A DNA stretch of 64,000 nt from Nymphalis io. Taxonomy: Eukaryota; Arthropoda; Insecta; Lepidoptera; Nymphalidae. Of this stretch, positions 58,701-63,548 are shown piece by piece. The notes beneath the pieces are model-generated. The model saw only the letters and a program-made list of their open reading frames with translations. It made no database searches and was not told the DNA's origin. The translations under genes were made by a program, and so were the position numbers. Position 1 is the first letter of the stretch, and every line of letters starts with the position of its first letter. The stretch covers positions 9,362,001 to 9,426,000 of the forward strand of contig NC_065903.1 in assembly GCF_905147045.1 (NCBI RefSeq). The letters run 5' to 3'.

Positions 58701-59859
58701 TGTTCAAATACCGTGTAACTTTATTCATACTGGTTTGCACCAATTATGACATTTCACTGAACTTCCTTAGGATTCGCTTGTAATCGGTAATTCGTTTGTA
58801 GTTCAAATGACTGAGTTGGATTTTTGACATTCACCCATAATATTCTGAGGATGAAGAAGTTATAATTAATAAAAACACGTAACATTCGATAGCAAGTCTG
58901 GTACAAATGCGTTACTTCGGTCAGGTGGTCGGCACGCCTACAGAAGATAGTTGGAACGGCGTGTCCCGCTTGCCCGGGCTGAGGGCGCACGTGTCCCGCT
59001 GGGGCGCGTGCCCCGCGCGGCCGCTGGCGGCGGCGTTCCCGCGCCTGCGCGACGCGGGGCGGGACGCGCAGCGCCTGGCGGCCGCGCTGCTGCAGCCCGA
59101 CCCCGCGCGCCGCCTGCCCGCGCCGCGCGCGCTCGCGCACGACTACTTCTCACCGCTGCCGTCTCGCCTCTCGCACCTGCCCGACGGTAACACTACTGAC
59201 TTAATCAGTATTTAGACAAATCGAGGAAGTTGGCTTTAGTCTAATTCTAATAGCCGTATAGATTTGAAACTTTGCAAATATAGTAGACCCTCGGTAATCC
59301 GGCCTCTGTCTGATCTGCCCTGTAATCCGACGTAAGCCAAGCAACGGCCGATGTGTGGGTGGAACTTGTTGCGACAATCGTAACGTGTCACGATTCCTGT
59401 CGTTTTAGTTTGCCTGCGACTTTCAAACATTGCAAAGTATTCCTTTAAAAAATCTGGATTATAATGGGTTGGTGGTAGCACTCTGTAGTAAGAAAAATTT
59501 AATCCGACATCGCCTTGCAAAACGTTTCATCGGATTACTGAGGACTTACTTCACATATAATTCGGAGTATAAAACCATAATGTGGTATCACCGAGCTAAT
59601 CCGACGATGAAACTGAGAATTGGATAGTAGACTGGGCAAAAAATATAAGTAAACTCCTCTATTTATATATCAACAAGAGTTGTTTTGAAAGAAGAGACAA
59701 GAAGACTTGTTTTTAAGTTTTTTAAATAGTTCACGTCCATTGTCTCATCTTGTACCGCCTCACCGGTATTTGTCAGCGGCTTATAACGTATAATGTTCGT
59801 TTGTTGCAGAGGTGTCGATCTTCACAGTGGAAGGCGTGAGCATACACCCCGAAGACTAG
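13625..59859 (+). CDS. Eip63E: Cyclin-dependent kinase 14 / PFTAIRE kinase (Eip63E orthologue), spliced, 10 coding exons
   Basis: This spliced gene encodes a CDK14-type serine/threonine kinase. In the known family the kinase is activated by membrane-tethered cyclin Y and phosphorylates the Wnt co-receptor LRP5/6; the fly gene is ecdysone-induced. Joining exons 13625-13703, 35761-35919, 48543-48748, 52234-52325, 55876-56050, 56467-56591, 56703-56839, 58503-58642, 58925-59186 and 59810-59859 gives 474 residues with no internal stop. Residues 1-148 are a basic, low-complexity N-terminus. The kinase domain (about 159-443) has GEGSYATV (166-173), Lys188, PFTAIRE (199-205), HRDVKPQN (278-285), DFG (298-300) and the activation segment around Ser313. 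The length is close to human CDK14 as I recall it. Introns are 22057, 12623, 3485, 3550, 416, 111, 1663, 282 and 623 bp, all GT-AG. The start is the first ATG in the first exon seen. That exon is open upstream, so a longer N-terminus from an earlier exon is possible. Confidence 0.93.
13704..18400. other. Intron 1 (13704-35760), first part, no gene
   Basis: Intron 1 starts with donor GTAAGT at 13704. The stretch is AT-rich. ORFs of 60-95 codons (14067, 15277, 15816, 16713 and others) have no recognisable domains. One decayed S1 SINE (16321-16435) lies inside. Confidence 0.6.
16321..16435 (+). repeat. tRNA-derived SINE S1, strongly decayed
   Basis: GCCGAGATCATCCACTGGGTAGAGAACG followed by GCGGGTTCATTTTATGC and ttactgagtttttgtg keep the S1 order of A box, B box and body with many substitutions. 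Minus-strand ORF 16224-16430 overlaps it. Confidence 0.55.
18401..18590 (+). mobile_element. Unclassified retroelement 3' end with A tail
   Basis: A sharply bounded GC-rich block (cccctcccgatttcaacgg ... ggccagtaaggccaacagtac) ends in a run of 12-13 A. That layout is typical of a non-LTR retroelement 3' UTR or a SINE. No coding remnant is visible, so the family is open. Confidence 0.6.
19060..19395 (+). mobile_element. CR1-like LINE 3' fragment (RT C-terminus), degraded
   Basis: One frame reads SFLCRTSKKWNSLPAHVFPSYYNLGS. This pattern (RT--WN-LP--VFP--YNLG-F) is characteristic of the C-terminal end of CR1/jockey-type reverse transcriptases. It is followed by a 3' UTR with CTACTACCACTTACCATCAG and a short A tail ending about 19395. 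It is 5'-truncated, with frame changes. The 3' 125 bases are shared with 39145-39262. Confidence 0.72.
19497..19715 (+). repeat. Dispersed repeat family R4, second-half fragment
   Basis: It contains AAGCTTTACGTTCTTTCAGAGGCACGGGACTC, a decayed CAGACCCGAGATTTGAA and the closing CGATGAGGCAGTCG. Order and ends match the R4 second half also seen at 39885-40022. Confidence 0.55.
20042..20084. repeat. Perfect 20-bp hairpin with 3-base loop
   Basis: Arms 20042-20061 and 20065-20084 are exact reverse complements around tcg. The arm contains atatatccagcttgta. It lies 20 bases left of the RTE-like insertion. Confidence 0.9.
20103..20110. repeat. Target-site duplication of RTE-like insertion, left
   Basis: CATATGAA here is repeated exactly at 20980-20987 directly after the A tail of the inserted element. 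Confidence 0.75.
20111..20979 (+). mobile_element. RTE-like non-LTR retrotransposon, 5'-truncated with 5' inversion
   Basis: 20111-20330 read on the minus strand gives ALEDVFKTLDWNGRG, the RT catalytic LRFADDIVI and MNIEKTKIMANRHV. From about 20335 the plus strand continues exactly where that stops: VNGSPLEVVQEYIYLGQTIQ, then QCVLPVMTYGAETWTLT and VGRPVTRWADDLKKVAGSGW. The plus part is open to 21024, beyond the A run (20971-20979). The target-site duplication CATATGAA flanks it at 20103-20110 and 20980-20987. The inverted piece, the continuity of the protein across the break, and the duplication mark one twin-primed insertion. The RTE clade is assigned by remembered similarity. Confidence 0.85.
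20980..20987. repeat. Target-site duplication of RTE-like insertion, right
   Basis: Exact copy of the 8 bases at 20103-20110, abutting the A run. Confidence 0.75.
21040..23106. other. Intron 1 sequence, no gene; one promoter-like patch
   Basis: AT-rich. The patch 22110-22400 is richer in CpG (GTTACGCGGTTTGTTTACGG, GTGCAGCGAGTTTC) with tttataag upstream of ttcgttgtttagtg. It might be an alternative promoter inside intron 1, but no donor or coding start can be supported. ORF 21380-21583 has no recognisable domain. Confidence 0.45.
23107..23266. repeat. Long inverted repeat, left arm (about 160 bp)
   Basis: This block, from AGATATTTTGGAATTGAACT to attgttgaaaatat, recurs as a reverse complement at 24063-24222 with only a few differences (for example cacccctcaacc against cacctcccaacc). 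The arms may be terminal inverted repeats of a non-autonomous DNA element of about 1.1 kb. No transposase is visible between them. Confidence 0.85.
23620..23700 (-). repeat. tRNA-like SINE head, minus strand
   Basis: The reverse complement reads CTAGTGGTTAATTTGTACG (A-box-like), then GGTTCGAGCCTC (B box) at tRNA spacing. There is no folded cloverleaf I can support, so this is a SINE or tRNA pseudogene remnant, not a tRNA gene. It lies between the arms of the long inverted repeat. Confidence 0.5.
24063..24222. repeat. Long inverted repeat, right arm (about 160 bp)
   Basis: Reverse complement of 23107-23266 at roughly 95 percent by eye. The spacer of 796 bp carries a tRNA-like SINE head and otherwise AT-rich DNA. 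Confidence 0.85.
24240..25461. other. Intron 1 sequence, no gene seen
   Basis: ORFs 24396-24596 and 25066-25266 have no recognised domain or splice context. Slightly GC-richer patches at 24510-24600 and 24820-24910 are unexplained. Confidence 0.5.
25462..25760 (-). repeat. tRNA-derived SINE S1, full-length copy
   Basis: The reverse complement starts CCGAGATGGCCCAGTGGTAA (A box), has GGGTTCAAACCCGGGCAAGC (B box), then the family body. It ends AGCCCAGCAGTGGGACATTC-ACAGGCTGTTAC. It is 299 bp, nearly identical in length to the copy at 47167-47465. Minus ORFs 25349-25555 and 25437-25646 are repeat sequence. Confidence 0.88.
25780..29384. other. Intron 1 sequence, no supported gene
   Basis: AT-rich apart from the small ORF region at 26456-26635 (separate entry). 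ORFs 27549-27773, 27581-27793 and 28688-28876 match nothing I recognise. (TGTA)-type short repeats occur near 28010-28025. Confidence 0.5.
26456..26635 (+). other. 59-codon open frame in a GC-richer intronic island, unknown
   Basis: An ATG at 26456 in good context (taaacATGG) opens a 59-residue frame (MAMTYYVLTQFTMSHASAPD...) ending in TAA at 26635. Local G+C is well above the intron average. I recognise no domain. It could be a chance ORF, a small protein, or part of a regulatory element or alternative exon of the kinase gene. No splice donor in the right phase is evident. Confidence 0.2.
29385..29725 (-). repeat. tRNA-derived SINE, third family (S3)
   Basis: The reverse complement begins CCGGTTGGCGTGATTGATAG (A-box-like), has GGTTGTGGGTTCGACC (B box), and a body with GTCTGTTTATTCTGAGTCTG and GGTTTCCATAGTACAAGC. 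It ends ATGTCCCAGGATA before a T/A-rich tail. The layout is that of a tRNA-headed SINE distinct from S1 and S2. Confidence 0.72.
29740..31165. other. Intron 1 sequence, no gene seen
   Basis: AT-rich with homopolymer runs (A8-A9 at 30551 and 31049, T9 at 30684). Nothing recognisable. Confidence 0.5.
31170..31325 (+). repeat. A-tailed SINE-like repeat S2, degraded copy with internal 12-bp duplication
   Basis: It keeps ATTATGTTCCGGTTTAAAGGAGCCAGT and CTACAGGCACAAAGGACG of S2. TTAGGATCTTAG is perfectly doubled at 31274-31297. Confidence 0.6.
32023..32284 (-). repeat. A-tailed SINE-like repeat S2, near full-length copy
   Basis: A T run at 32023, then AATAGGAAGGAGGACGAGC through CCACCAACCTTGGGAAC to GTGGGTGGTACCTACCCAG. 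The order matches 8013-8301. Confidence 0.85.
32300..34840. other. Intron 1 sequence with a GC-richer block, no supported gene
   Basis: The block at about 33290-33980 is noticeably richer in G+C and CpG than the intron around it and contains a 146-codon frame (33283-33723). The predicted protein has no domain I recognise and an irregular composition. I treat it as possible conserved non-coding or regulatory DNA rather than a gene. Confidence 0.4.
34842..35025 (+). repeat. A-tailed SINE-like repeat S2, 5'-truncated, A11 tail
   Basis: It starts CTGAGCCAGTGTAATTATAG and ends GTCCGCCTTCCTATTCTAT followed by a run of A to 35025. This copy fixes the orientation of the S2 family. Confidence 0.88.
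35344..35402 (-). repeat. tRNA-derived SINE S1, 3' end fragment
   Basis: AACAGTCTGTAAGTGTTCTAC and AAGGCCTCCTTTCCTTTAGAGG are the reverse complement of the S1 3' end. Confidence 0.65.
35761..35919 (+). CDS. Eip63E: Eip63E/CDK14 exon 2 (N-terminal linker)
   Basis: The acceptor TTGTTACAG ends at 35760 and the donor GTGAGT starts at 35920. It joins exon 1 in phase 1 (T+CA gives Ser27) and encodes residues 27-79, leaving one base. The sequence is acidic then glycine-rich (EVEGE, GGGG), then has a polar stretch with YNGYSEE. It is poorly conserved linker sequence in this family, so the call rests on splice sites, phase and open frame rather than on similarity. The GC content is clearly above the surrounding intron. 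Confidence 0.82.
36591..36870 (+). repeat. tRNA-derived SINE S1, near full length; contains the duplication breakpoint
   Basis: ATGGCCCAGTGGTAAGAACACG (A box) and GTGGGTTCAAACCCAGGC (B box) start the element. It ends CATTTACAGGCTGTTAC. The left edge of the tandem duplication (36777) falls inside it, so a truncated copy starts the second duplicon. Confidence 0.88.
37530..37690. promoter_or_regulatory. GC-richer intronic block, possible regulatory element (also at 42635-42795)
   Basis: The block combines CTAATTAGACAGC (a homeodomain-type TAATTA core), CGCGGCGCGGTGAATAGC, ATCGATGATGACGTAA (a CRE-like TGACGTAA) and dense CpG in AT-rich surroundings. It carries no ORF. It is present in both duplicons. 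Its function is inferred from composition only. Confidence 0.25.
38110..38450 (+). pseudogene. Tc1/mariner (IS630-superfamily) transposase remnant
   Basis: Frames carry STVKRIIIKF, then after a shift GSIGEAEYAGRPKQAVQTSIS, then LILTEDPRLHTCKVRLTKEL and NDNAQRRDFVVWMIE. These fit the helix-turn-helix, GRPK linker and the segment ahead of the first catalytic Asp of IS630/Tc-type transposases. At least two frame changes and a stop break it. The catalytic part is missing. Present only in duplicon A. Confidence 0.7.
39050..39262 (+). mobile_element. CR1-like LINE 3' end fragment
   Basis: From about 39145 it matches 19275-19395: CTAGTACAGAACATTCTTCC, CTGTACTGGCCGTCGTCGCG, CTACTACCACTTACCATCAG, then a short A tail near 39262. 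Only the 3' UTR and a scrap of coding sequence remain. Present only in duplicon A. Confidence 0.7.
39399..39462. repeat. 64-bp perfect palindrome without spacer
   Basis: Arms 39399-39430 and 39431-39462 are exact reverse complements (32 bp each, no loop). Each arm includes gtcaagataaatatat and aagaattattt. It lies in the part of duplicon A that duplicon B has lost. Confidence 0.93.
39885..40022 (+). repeat. Dispersed repeat family R4, second-half fragment
   Basis: AACTTTCCGAGGCATGGGAGT, GACTGGGTTCAAACCTAAGACC and AGATCAACGAGGCAG are in the order seen at 19497-19715. Duplicon B keeps only the part after 39979 (at 43187-43229). Confidence 0.6.
41882..41975 (+). repeat. tRNA-derived SINE S1, truncated by the duplication
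   Basis: Identical to 36777-36870. It lacks the tRNA head because the duplicated unit starts within the element. Confidence 0.9.
41882..45088 (+). repeat. Tandem segmental duplication, copy B (3207 bp, internal deletion)
   Basis: Direct continuation of copy A, beginning inside an S1 SINE. It lacks the 1898 bp equivalent to 38082-39979, with the join at 43186/43187. The join cuts through an R4 repeat fragment that is continuous in copy A, which favours deletion in B over insertion in A. It is fully inside intron 2, so the kinase coding sequence is not affected. Confidence 0.95.
45091..47166. other. Intron 2 right of the duplication, no supported gene
   Basis: AT-rich. ORF 45513-45710 lies in a GC-richer patch (45530-45720), and I recognise no domain in either strand of it. 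A second patch (46040-46100, ACGAACGGCCGGCTGAAATTG) is unexplained. Confidence 0.5.
47167..47465 (+). repeat. tRNA-derived SINE S1, full-length copy
   Basis: GCCGAGATGGCCCAGTGGTAAG (A box), GTGGGTTCAAACCCGGGC (B box), body with GTGAAGGAAAACATCGTGAG, end CACAGGCTGTTAC. The head is compatible with RNA polymerase III promoter boxes. This is the cleanest copy in the window. Confidence 0.9.
47480..48480. other. Intron 2 end, no gene seen
   Basis: AT-rich sequence up to the exon 3 acceptor. Minus ORFs 47518-47811 and 48106-48336 lack recognisable domains. Confidence 0.5.
48543..48748 (+). CDS. Eip63E: Eip63E/CDK14 exon 3 (regulatory N-terminal region)
   Basis: The acceptor TTGTCCTAG ends at 48542 and the donor GTGAGT starts at 48749. 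It encodes residues 80-148 (G+AG gives Glu80) and ends in phase 0. It contains RVRRQLSVSSDS, a basic-serine motif like the phosphorylation and 14-3-3 sites known ahead of the kinase domain in PCTAIRE/PFTAIRE kinases. It also has proline-basic MRPKRPPRPKSEAF and ends TKRFSAFG, which runs into the kinase domain. The 48512-48889 frame continues past the exon on both sides, but the splice sites and phase define the exon. Confidence 0.88.
48749..51180. other. Intron 3 first part, no gene seen
   Basis: ORFs 49125-49310 and 49334-49561 match nothing known. A CpG-richer, purine-rich patch at 49870-50050 (GACAGGCGCTAGCGAAGAAAGCG) could be regulatory, but there is no stronger evidence. Confidence 0.45.
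51181..51411 (+). mobile_element. CR1-like LINE 3' end with intact RT C-terminus and A tail
   Basis: The frame 51197-51340 reads STFIIRTAKLWNALPESVF, then DRYNFGVFKSRVKRFLIGK and a stop (TAG 51338-51340). This is the C-terminal end of a CR1/jockey-type reverse transcriptase. It is followed by a 70-bp 3' UTR and a run of 13 A ending about 51411. The piece is 5'-truncated but has no stop or shift in the visible part, so it is a fairly young insertion. Confidence 0.8.
52008..52056 (+). repeat. SINE-like repeat S2, short fragment
   Basis: GTATTGTTGTGTTCTGGTTC and GGTGAGTGAGCCA are the middle of S2. Only about 50 bp can be recognised. Confidence 0.5.
52234..52325 (+). CDS. Eip63E: Eip63E/CDK14 exon 4 (glycine-rich loop)
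   Basis: The acceptor TCGGCAG ends at 52233 and the donor GTGAGT starts at 52326. It encodes residues 149-178 and leaves two bases. It includes FGKSEAYIKLEQLGEGSYATVYKGYS, nearly identical in pattern to the start of the CDK14 kinase domain. The nucleotide-binding loop is GEGSYATV (166-173). Ser169-Tyr170 lie where CDK2 has the inhibitory Thr14-Tyr15 pair. The exon is too short to show as a long ORF and was found by reading the frame. Confidence 0.95.
53651..53694. repeat. Perfect 20-bp hairpin with 4-base loop
   Basis: Arms 53651-53670 and 53675-53694 are exact reverse complements around TAAT. The arm is tgcattaattggagttaccc. Confidence 0.92.
54217..54283. repeat. Perfect 24-bp hairpin with 19-base loop
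   Basis: Arms 54217-54240 and 54260-54283 are exact reverse complements (core ttagctttttaaatctaaa). The loop is T/A only. Confidence 0.92.
54450..54640 (+). repeat. Dispersed repeat family R4, first-half copy
   Basis: CGGCCTCGGTGGCTGTTCTC, GAGACTAGCCAATTGCGCAG, CACACGACCGGAATGAGTTC and GGGGGCACAGCAGTGTAAAT follow the order of copy 1 at 5405. It abuts an S2 SINE. Confidence 0.6.
54642..54877 (-). repeat. SINE-like repeat S2, copy lacking its A-tail end
   Basis: TAAGTGGTCACCAAACGCCC through GCCACCAACCTTAGGAAC to CCAGACGAGCTTGCACAAAG. The 3' end of the element (plus-strand left side) is missing where it meets R4. Confidence 0.82.
54880..55875. other. Intron 4 end, no gene
   Basis: AT-rich sequence with one decayed S2 fragment (about 55654-55730, ggttgaaagggtgagtgag, gcaggcaaaagc). 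It ends at the exon 5 acceptor. Confidence 0.5.
55876..56050 (+). CDS. Eip63E: Eip63E/CDK14 exon 5 (catalytic Lys and PFTAIRE helix)
   Basis: The acceptor GTTCGCAG ends at 55875 and the donor GTGAGT starts at 56051. It encodes residues 179-237 in phase 2 to phase 0. Visible are VALKEIRLQEEEG with catalytic Lys188, and the family-defining PFTAIRE helix at 199-205 with the salt-bridge glutamate Glu205. SLLKELKHANIVTLHDIVH and the hinge region FVFEFV follow. This is the cyclin-binding N-lobe and it discriminates CDK14/15 from PCTAIRE kinases. Confidence 0.97.
56467..56591 (+). CDS. Eip63E: Eip63E/CDK14 exon 6 (hinge and C-lobe start)
   Basis: The acceptor CCACACAG ends at 56466 and the donor GTAATT starts at 56592. 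It encodes residues 238-278 plus two bases: DTDLSQYMEMHPGGL, then RLFMFQLLRGLAYCH and the start of the HRD motif. The pattern DTDLxQYM...HPGGL is characteristic of the CDK14 family. Confidence 0.96.
56703..56839 (+). CDS. Eip63E: Eip63E/CDK14 exon 7 (catalytic and activation loops)
   Basis: The acceptor TGTAACAG ends at 56702 and the donor GTTAGT starts at 56840. It encodes residues 279-324 plus one base. It completes HRDVKPQN (catalytic Asp280), has LADFG (Asp298) and the activation segment ARAKSVPSHTYSHEVVTLWYRPP. Ser313 sits where CDK2 carries its T-loop Thr160, as in other PFTAIRE kinases. The preceding intron is only 111 bp, the shortest in the gene. Confidence 0.97.
56913..57201 (-). 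repeat. tRNA-derived SINE S1, near full length, in intron 7
   Basis: The reverse complement starts GCCGAGATGGCCCAGTGATAAG and ends TAGGCTGTTAC. It starts about 70 bp after the exon 7 donor, antisense to the kinase gene. Minus ORF 56896-57105 is repeat sequence. Confidence 0.88.
57834..58005 (+). repeat. tRNA-derived SINE S1, degraded
   Basis: CGAGATAACTAAGCGGTAAAAG then GAAAACACCGTGAGCACACCCG, TTCTGCCACATAAC, CAACGTGGTGGAATAAGC and CCCAATAGTGGGTC keep S1 order. Part of the B-box region is lost. Confidence 0.62.
58503..58642 (+). CDS. Eip63E: Eip63E/CDK14 exon 8 (C-lobe)
   Basis: The acceptor CCTTAACTAG ends at 58502 and the donor GTACCT starts at 58643. It encodes residues 325-371 in phase 1 to phase 0: DVLLGSTEYSTSLDMWGVG, then CIFVEMLCGVPTFPG and RDTNDQLDKIFK. 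STEYSTSLDMWGVGCIFVEM is essentially the CDK14 consensus. The donor GTACCT is weaker than the others. Confidence 0.95.
58925..59186 (+). CDS. Eip63E: Eip63E/CDK14 exon 9 (C-lobe, extreme GC content)
   Basis: The acceptor TCGGTCAG ends at 58924 and the donor GTAACA starts at 59187. It encodes residues 372-458 plus one base: VVGTPTEDSWNGVSRLPGL, then an Ala/Arg/Pro-rich stretch, then LLQPDPARRLPAPRALAHDYF and SPLPSRLSHLPD. Anchors shared with CDK14 are GTP-ED-W-GV--LP, LLQ-(S/D)P--RL-A--AL-H-YFS-LP-RL. The middle of the exon is made almost wholly of G and C while its flanks are AT-rich. Antisense and shifted-frame ORFs here are shadows of this composition. Confidence 0.95.
59230..59640. other. 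Intron 9 repeat-like block, possibly a pogo/Tigger-type remnant
   Basis: TAGACCCTCGGTAATCCGGCC and CTGTAATCCGACG resemble the 'cctcggtaatccg' ends of pogo/Tigger-type elements, and CTAATCCGACG recurs at about 59596. ORFs 59236-59520 (minus) and 59430-59627 (plus) are inside it. No transposase motif is secure. Composition differs from the rest of the intron. Confidence 0.3.
59810..59859 (+). CDS. Eip63E: Eip63E/CDK14 exon 10 (last coding exon, stop)
   Basis: The acceptor TTGTTGCAG ends at 59809. The exon adds Glu459 (G+AG) and VSIFTVEGVSIHPED, then TAG at 59857-59859. The motif SIFTV--V-(I/L)-PE is the conserved post-kinase tail of CDK14. The fly/vertebrate tails run longer, so this isoform is short at the C-terminus. 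Confidence 0.93.
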
Positions 59860-62800
59860 GCGCCTACCGCACGCGTAGTAGAATCTGTTCACTTGTTCCT
59901 CCCCGAGCGGGACATTCTTAGTTAGTACCTATCAATTCCTATAGTTTTAATCAACGGTCGAAATACGGTTCATTCATTTCGACGGACCAACGTTTCCTGA
60001 TAGTCCAAGAACCCTTCCCCCTCCCCGCCCCTCTCCTAGTATAAACGCTCGAACGCGCAGCGACTGTCGTCACACTCACGAGCTCGCCTCGAACTCCATC
60101 CATCCGTCGATCGCTTCGACTTTAATGTTACATTAGCGCTTGTTAAGCTTCTAATAATATCCATCCATGTAATTCAATTATTCTATGGTGACAAGGTATA
60201 CTGATAGGTGTCGAGTGTACCGTTTATTTGTATAAATATATATAAACAGAGCAGTGTGCCATGTATATCTATAACTGAGAGTATGACGAGTTATTTTAAA
60301 AAAAAAATAAGATTTTTATGCTGGATATATGCTCATAATTTTGGTAAAAATTTTGAAGATGTTTATTTATATTTACTATGGGATATATGAAATCAGTGCA
60401 GTCTTATGAAGTGACCCTTGTATCATAATCACCGAGCACCGGATGAGCTAATCTATAATCTTTAAGTTACTTACCGAACAAAGACAATCGGAGAAAATTA
60501 ATTGTCGTTTCTATTAGAGCTTTAGTAAATTTATTTGGCGTCTGTCTTAACGTGCACATTCCTGAGGTGCTATCGAGGGAAGCTAATGGTGGTGAGCTAT
60601 GTTTAAAAAAAAATTGTCATGATTCAAAATCGGGATGTCGAAATTTTTCGGTATAACCAACGCGTTGTTGTTCCAATAGGTAATGAATACATCGAGTATT
60701 ATATCCTAAAGTATCGAACGCTAGTTTTCACTTCTCACCGACCTAAGTCGGGGAAAGCGAGCGATGGATCGCTTGCAGTGATACAATTAAATAATAAATG
60801 AGACGTCAACCAAAATTTATTTAAAATATCGTGACAGATCTCAAGTTTATTAAGTGTGGGACCGTCCTTTTGTATATTGTAACGTGATAGGTTCGATTAT
60901 GAAAATTTTATTAATTAATCTGTACAAGAATGTAGAACGAAGCTAGATTTCTAGCTATTAGGGAATTTACCGTTTTAGCGAAATTTTTAGTGGTCCCTCA
61001 CATTGTAAGGTTAGGGTCGCAATGTAGGTACCGGCGCATTGGCAACTTAAATGTTTAACATCTATACTAGAATAAAAATGTGATGGACTAGAAATGAAAA
61101 TATAGTCTTTAGAATGTAAACAATGATAAGTACCGAGTTACTTCTCGAAATTTCGATTTCGTTAAAGAAGATAGAAAAATCATATCCTTTTAGACAATTT
61201 CATAATTCAAGTAAACTTTAGAGAATGTTCGAATTCAACGAGAAAGTCCTTAAAGATTTATTATAGTTTTCGATCTAGTGAACATCTCACAAAGACAATG
61301 CAAGTCTGCGACGAGATTTTCTCATTTCATTCGCTCGGAATATAAATGAAGAACGGAACCAATAGAACCGTGTTTGAAACTGTTTTGACAGGTTTACATT
61401 GTTACTCCGCTTATAAGGAGACAACACGTGCGGTCTGAAAAAAAAAGAAAAAATAATTTATGCAATAATTATTTTAATTCTCATAATTAGATACAATAAT
61501 TACTTTGTAATAGGATAATTGATATAAATTTCTACGAAAAAATTAAGCTGTAAAAATGCGTTTTTACTTAAATCAATCGAATAAAAAATAATAATAATAG
61601 CCTAAATAGGCTTAGCCTAACGAATAGGTCATACTTCACTGCCAATGTTTAAGACAGAAAAGTTTGAGTTAGGCAGGACATAAGTAGTGTCGAGTTGTCA
61701 GTGTGCGCGGACACTAGTGCGAGTATAATTAGTGTAGTGTAGAGAATACAGAGCTTTAGAGATTATATTGAGTGGAGGACGTCGCTCGATATCGTTTGAG
61801 CGCAAAATTTCGAAATTAATTCAAATATTTATTTTGGATCAATTCCGCGTTTAGAAGCGTTATTTGTTTAGGATAATCTTCTGGAAGCAAACTTTGCACA
61901 GGCTATAGATTCGCTCAATCTATAGAACATTTTTTGATTTATTTTTTTTGTAACGCGAACGCGATTCGATTTCGTAGCTATATTAGAAAATATTTATTTA
62001 GAATTTAATCATTTATAGTAAAAATATTTGTAATGTACGAAATATTCTTCATACTTATTGACAATATTTATAATCATAAAGTCGAAGGCCGTTCTCCACT
62101 CTCTCGGCTTAGTTAACCCTAATTCGGTTCCAAACACCAAACTAGCGAGTAAATTGTATAGAAAAAAAAATCGCAATACTATCAGTGTATATGATTTGTT
62201 GAGTTTGTTCCATTTGTGTAATTAGTGCAGATGATGTTCACCCGTTGAGTGAGGCACTGGCGTAGTGTATGATGATGAAGTGTATAGTGTACGATGATGA
62301 CGGAGCATTTAACTGAATGAGTTTATCACTAACATACACTTGTTTCATAATTAATTTTCATTACGAATTCAACTAATCCTATCCTCGGAACGGAACTGTG
62401 TAGTTTTATGTTTATTGATTAAAGCAAATGAAACGTTTTAACGAATTTAGTTCTTATTACGTAAGAAATAAATGTCACGAATGCGTAAACGAAACGTAAT
62501 TACGAGACAAGTGTAATTAGGCGAATGGCGATGTACTGTCGCGTAAAATGTAATTTGCATTTGTATAATGAAGAACTGATGTAACGAAGTGTACGAGTAG
62601 ACGAAAGTTATTTGTAAATAGTCATATTAGTTTATTGTATACTTTAGTTTCTCCAGTCCTGGACAAGTTGCCATTGCTGTATGAGTTTCATAGCGGTAAC
62701 TTCGTATTTTACAAAACGATGCTTCTATAACACTTTGTTTGGTTGGCCCTTGGTCATTGTTCCTTATATTTTAGTAGTAAAAGAAAGTTTTCTATTATTT

Positions 62801-63440
62801 TTAAGAGGATATAAACAACTAATAAATGTGTTGTGCAATATTTTGTACTATATAACAGTGATTTGTATAATTTATATGCTTCGTTTTGTAAAAGTGTAAT
62901 ATTGTTCAAATCTTCGTGCTTACTTTTGTTTTTCCAACCCTGCAAGTATGTGAACAACAAAGGACGTTGCGACTACATACATATTTCATATCCGCGCCTT
63001 TTCGTTACAGCGAGCAATATTACTGCCTTGTTCTTTGAACTTGGTAGCTATTATTTTATAGTAGAATATTATTATTATTTTATTAGACAAAATTAATTTA
63101 ATTAATTTTTTGAAATACATATTTTTCAATTACAGATTATATTTGATATATTGATTTTTATGATTTGTTTTCGAATTTGTATTTGCACGAAGGTATTGAC
63201 AGATATGGAGTTGCCGCGTATTCATGGGAATTTATGAGATTTATTTTAATATTAATTATGTAATAGGATATTTACAATTTTATTAATTTGATTTATATTT
63301 TTCATATCGCTGACGCTGTGCGGCCGCTGAGTTTATTTCGATTTATTATAATTGTTTAAACAATGTGCTTCTAATCATTTGAAAGAATGTAAATACGATA
63401 TTTGAACTGATAATAATAAAAATTTTTATTTCTTAATGAT
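59860..63440 (+). other. Probable Eip63E 3' UTR and downstream sequence
   Basis: No coding exon is visible after the TAG. AATAAA hexamers occur at 60793-60798, 62467-62472 and 63415-63420. The last is followed by a GT-rich stretch (63435-63460), the arrangement expected of a strong cleavage site, so the 3' UTR may be about 3.6 kb. A shorter end after 60793 is equally possible. A GC-richer pyrimidine stretch (59995-60120) follows the stop closely. ORFs of 60-87 codons here lack any recognisable domain. Confidence 0.45.
63415..63420 (+). terminator. Candidate polyadenylation signal AATAAA
   Basis: The hexamer AATAAA is followed within about 40 bases by a T/GT-rich stretch. It is the best-placed of three hexamers downstream of the Eip63E stop. 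The link to this gene is an inference from order and strand. Confidence 0.4.
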
Positions 63441-63548
63441 GACTTGTGATTTGTTTTTTTTTACCTTTCATCAAATAATACATTTTCATAAAATGAAAAG
63501 TAAACCCTTAAGCATGAGGCAAATTTTAAAAATATTATGACATGCCTG

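Noticed and set aside
58754..59190. Antisense and frame-shifted ORFs (58754-59140, 58938-59153, 58951-59190)
   Set aside because: They overlap exon 9 of the kinase and arise from its GC-rich codons; Arg/Ala/Pro runs without a domain.
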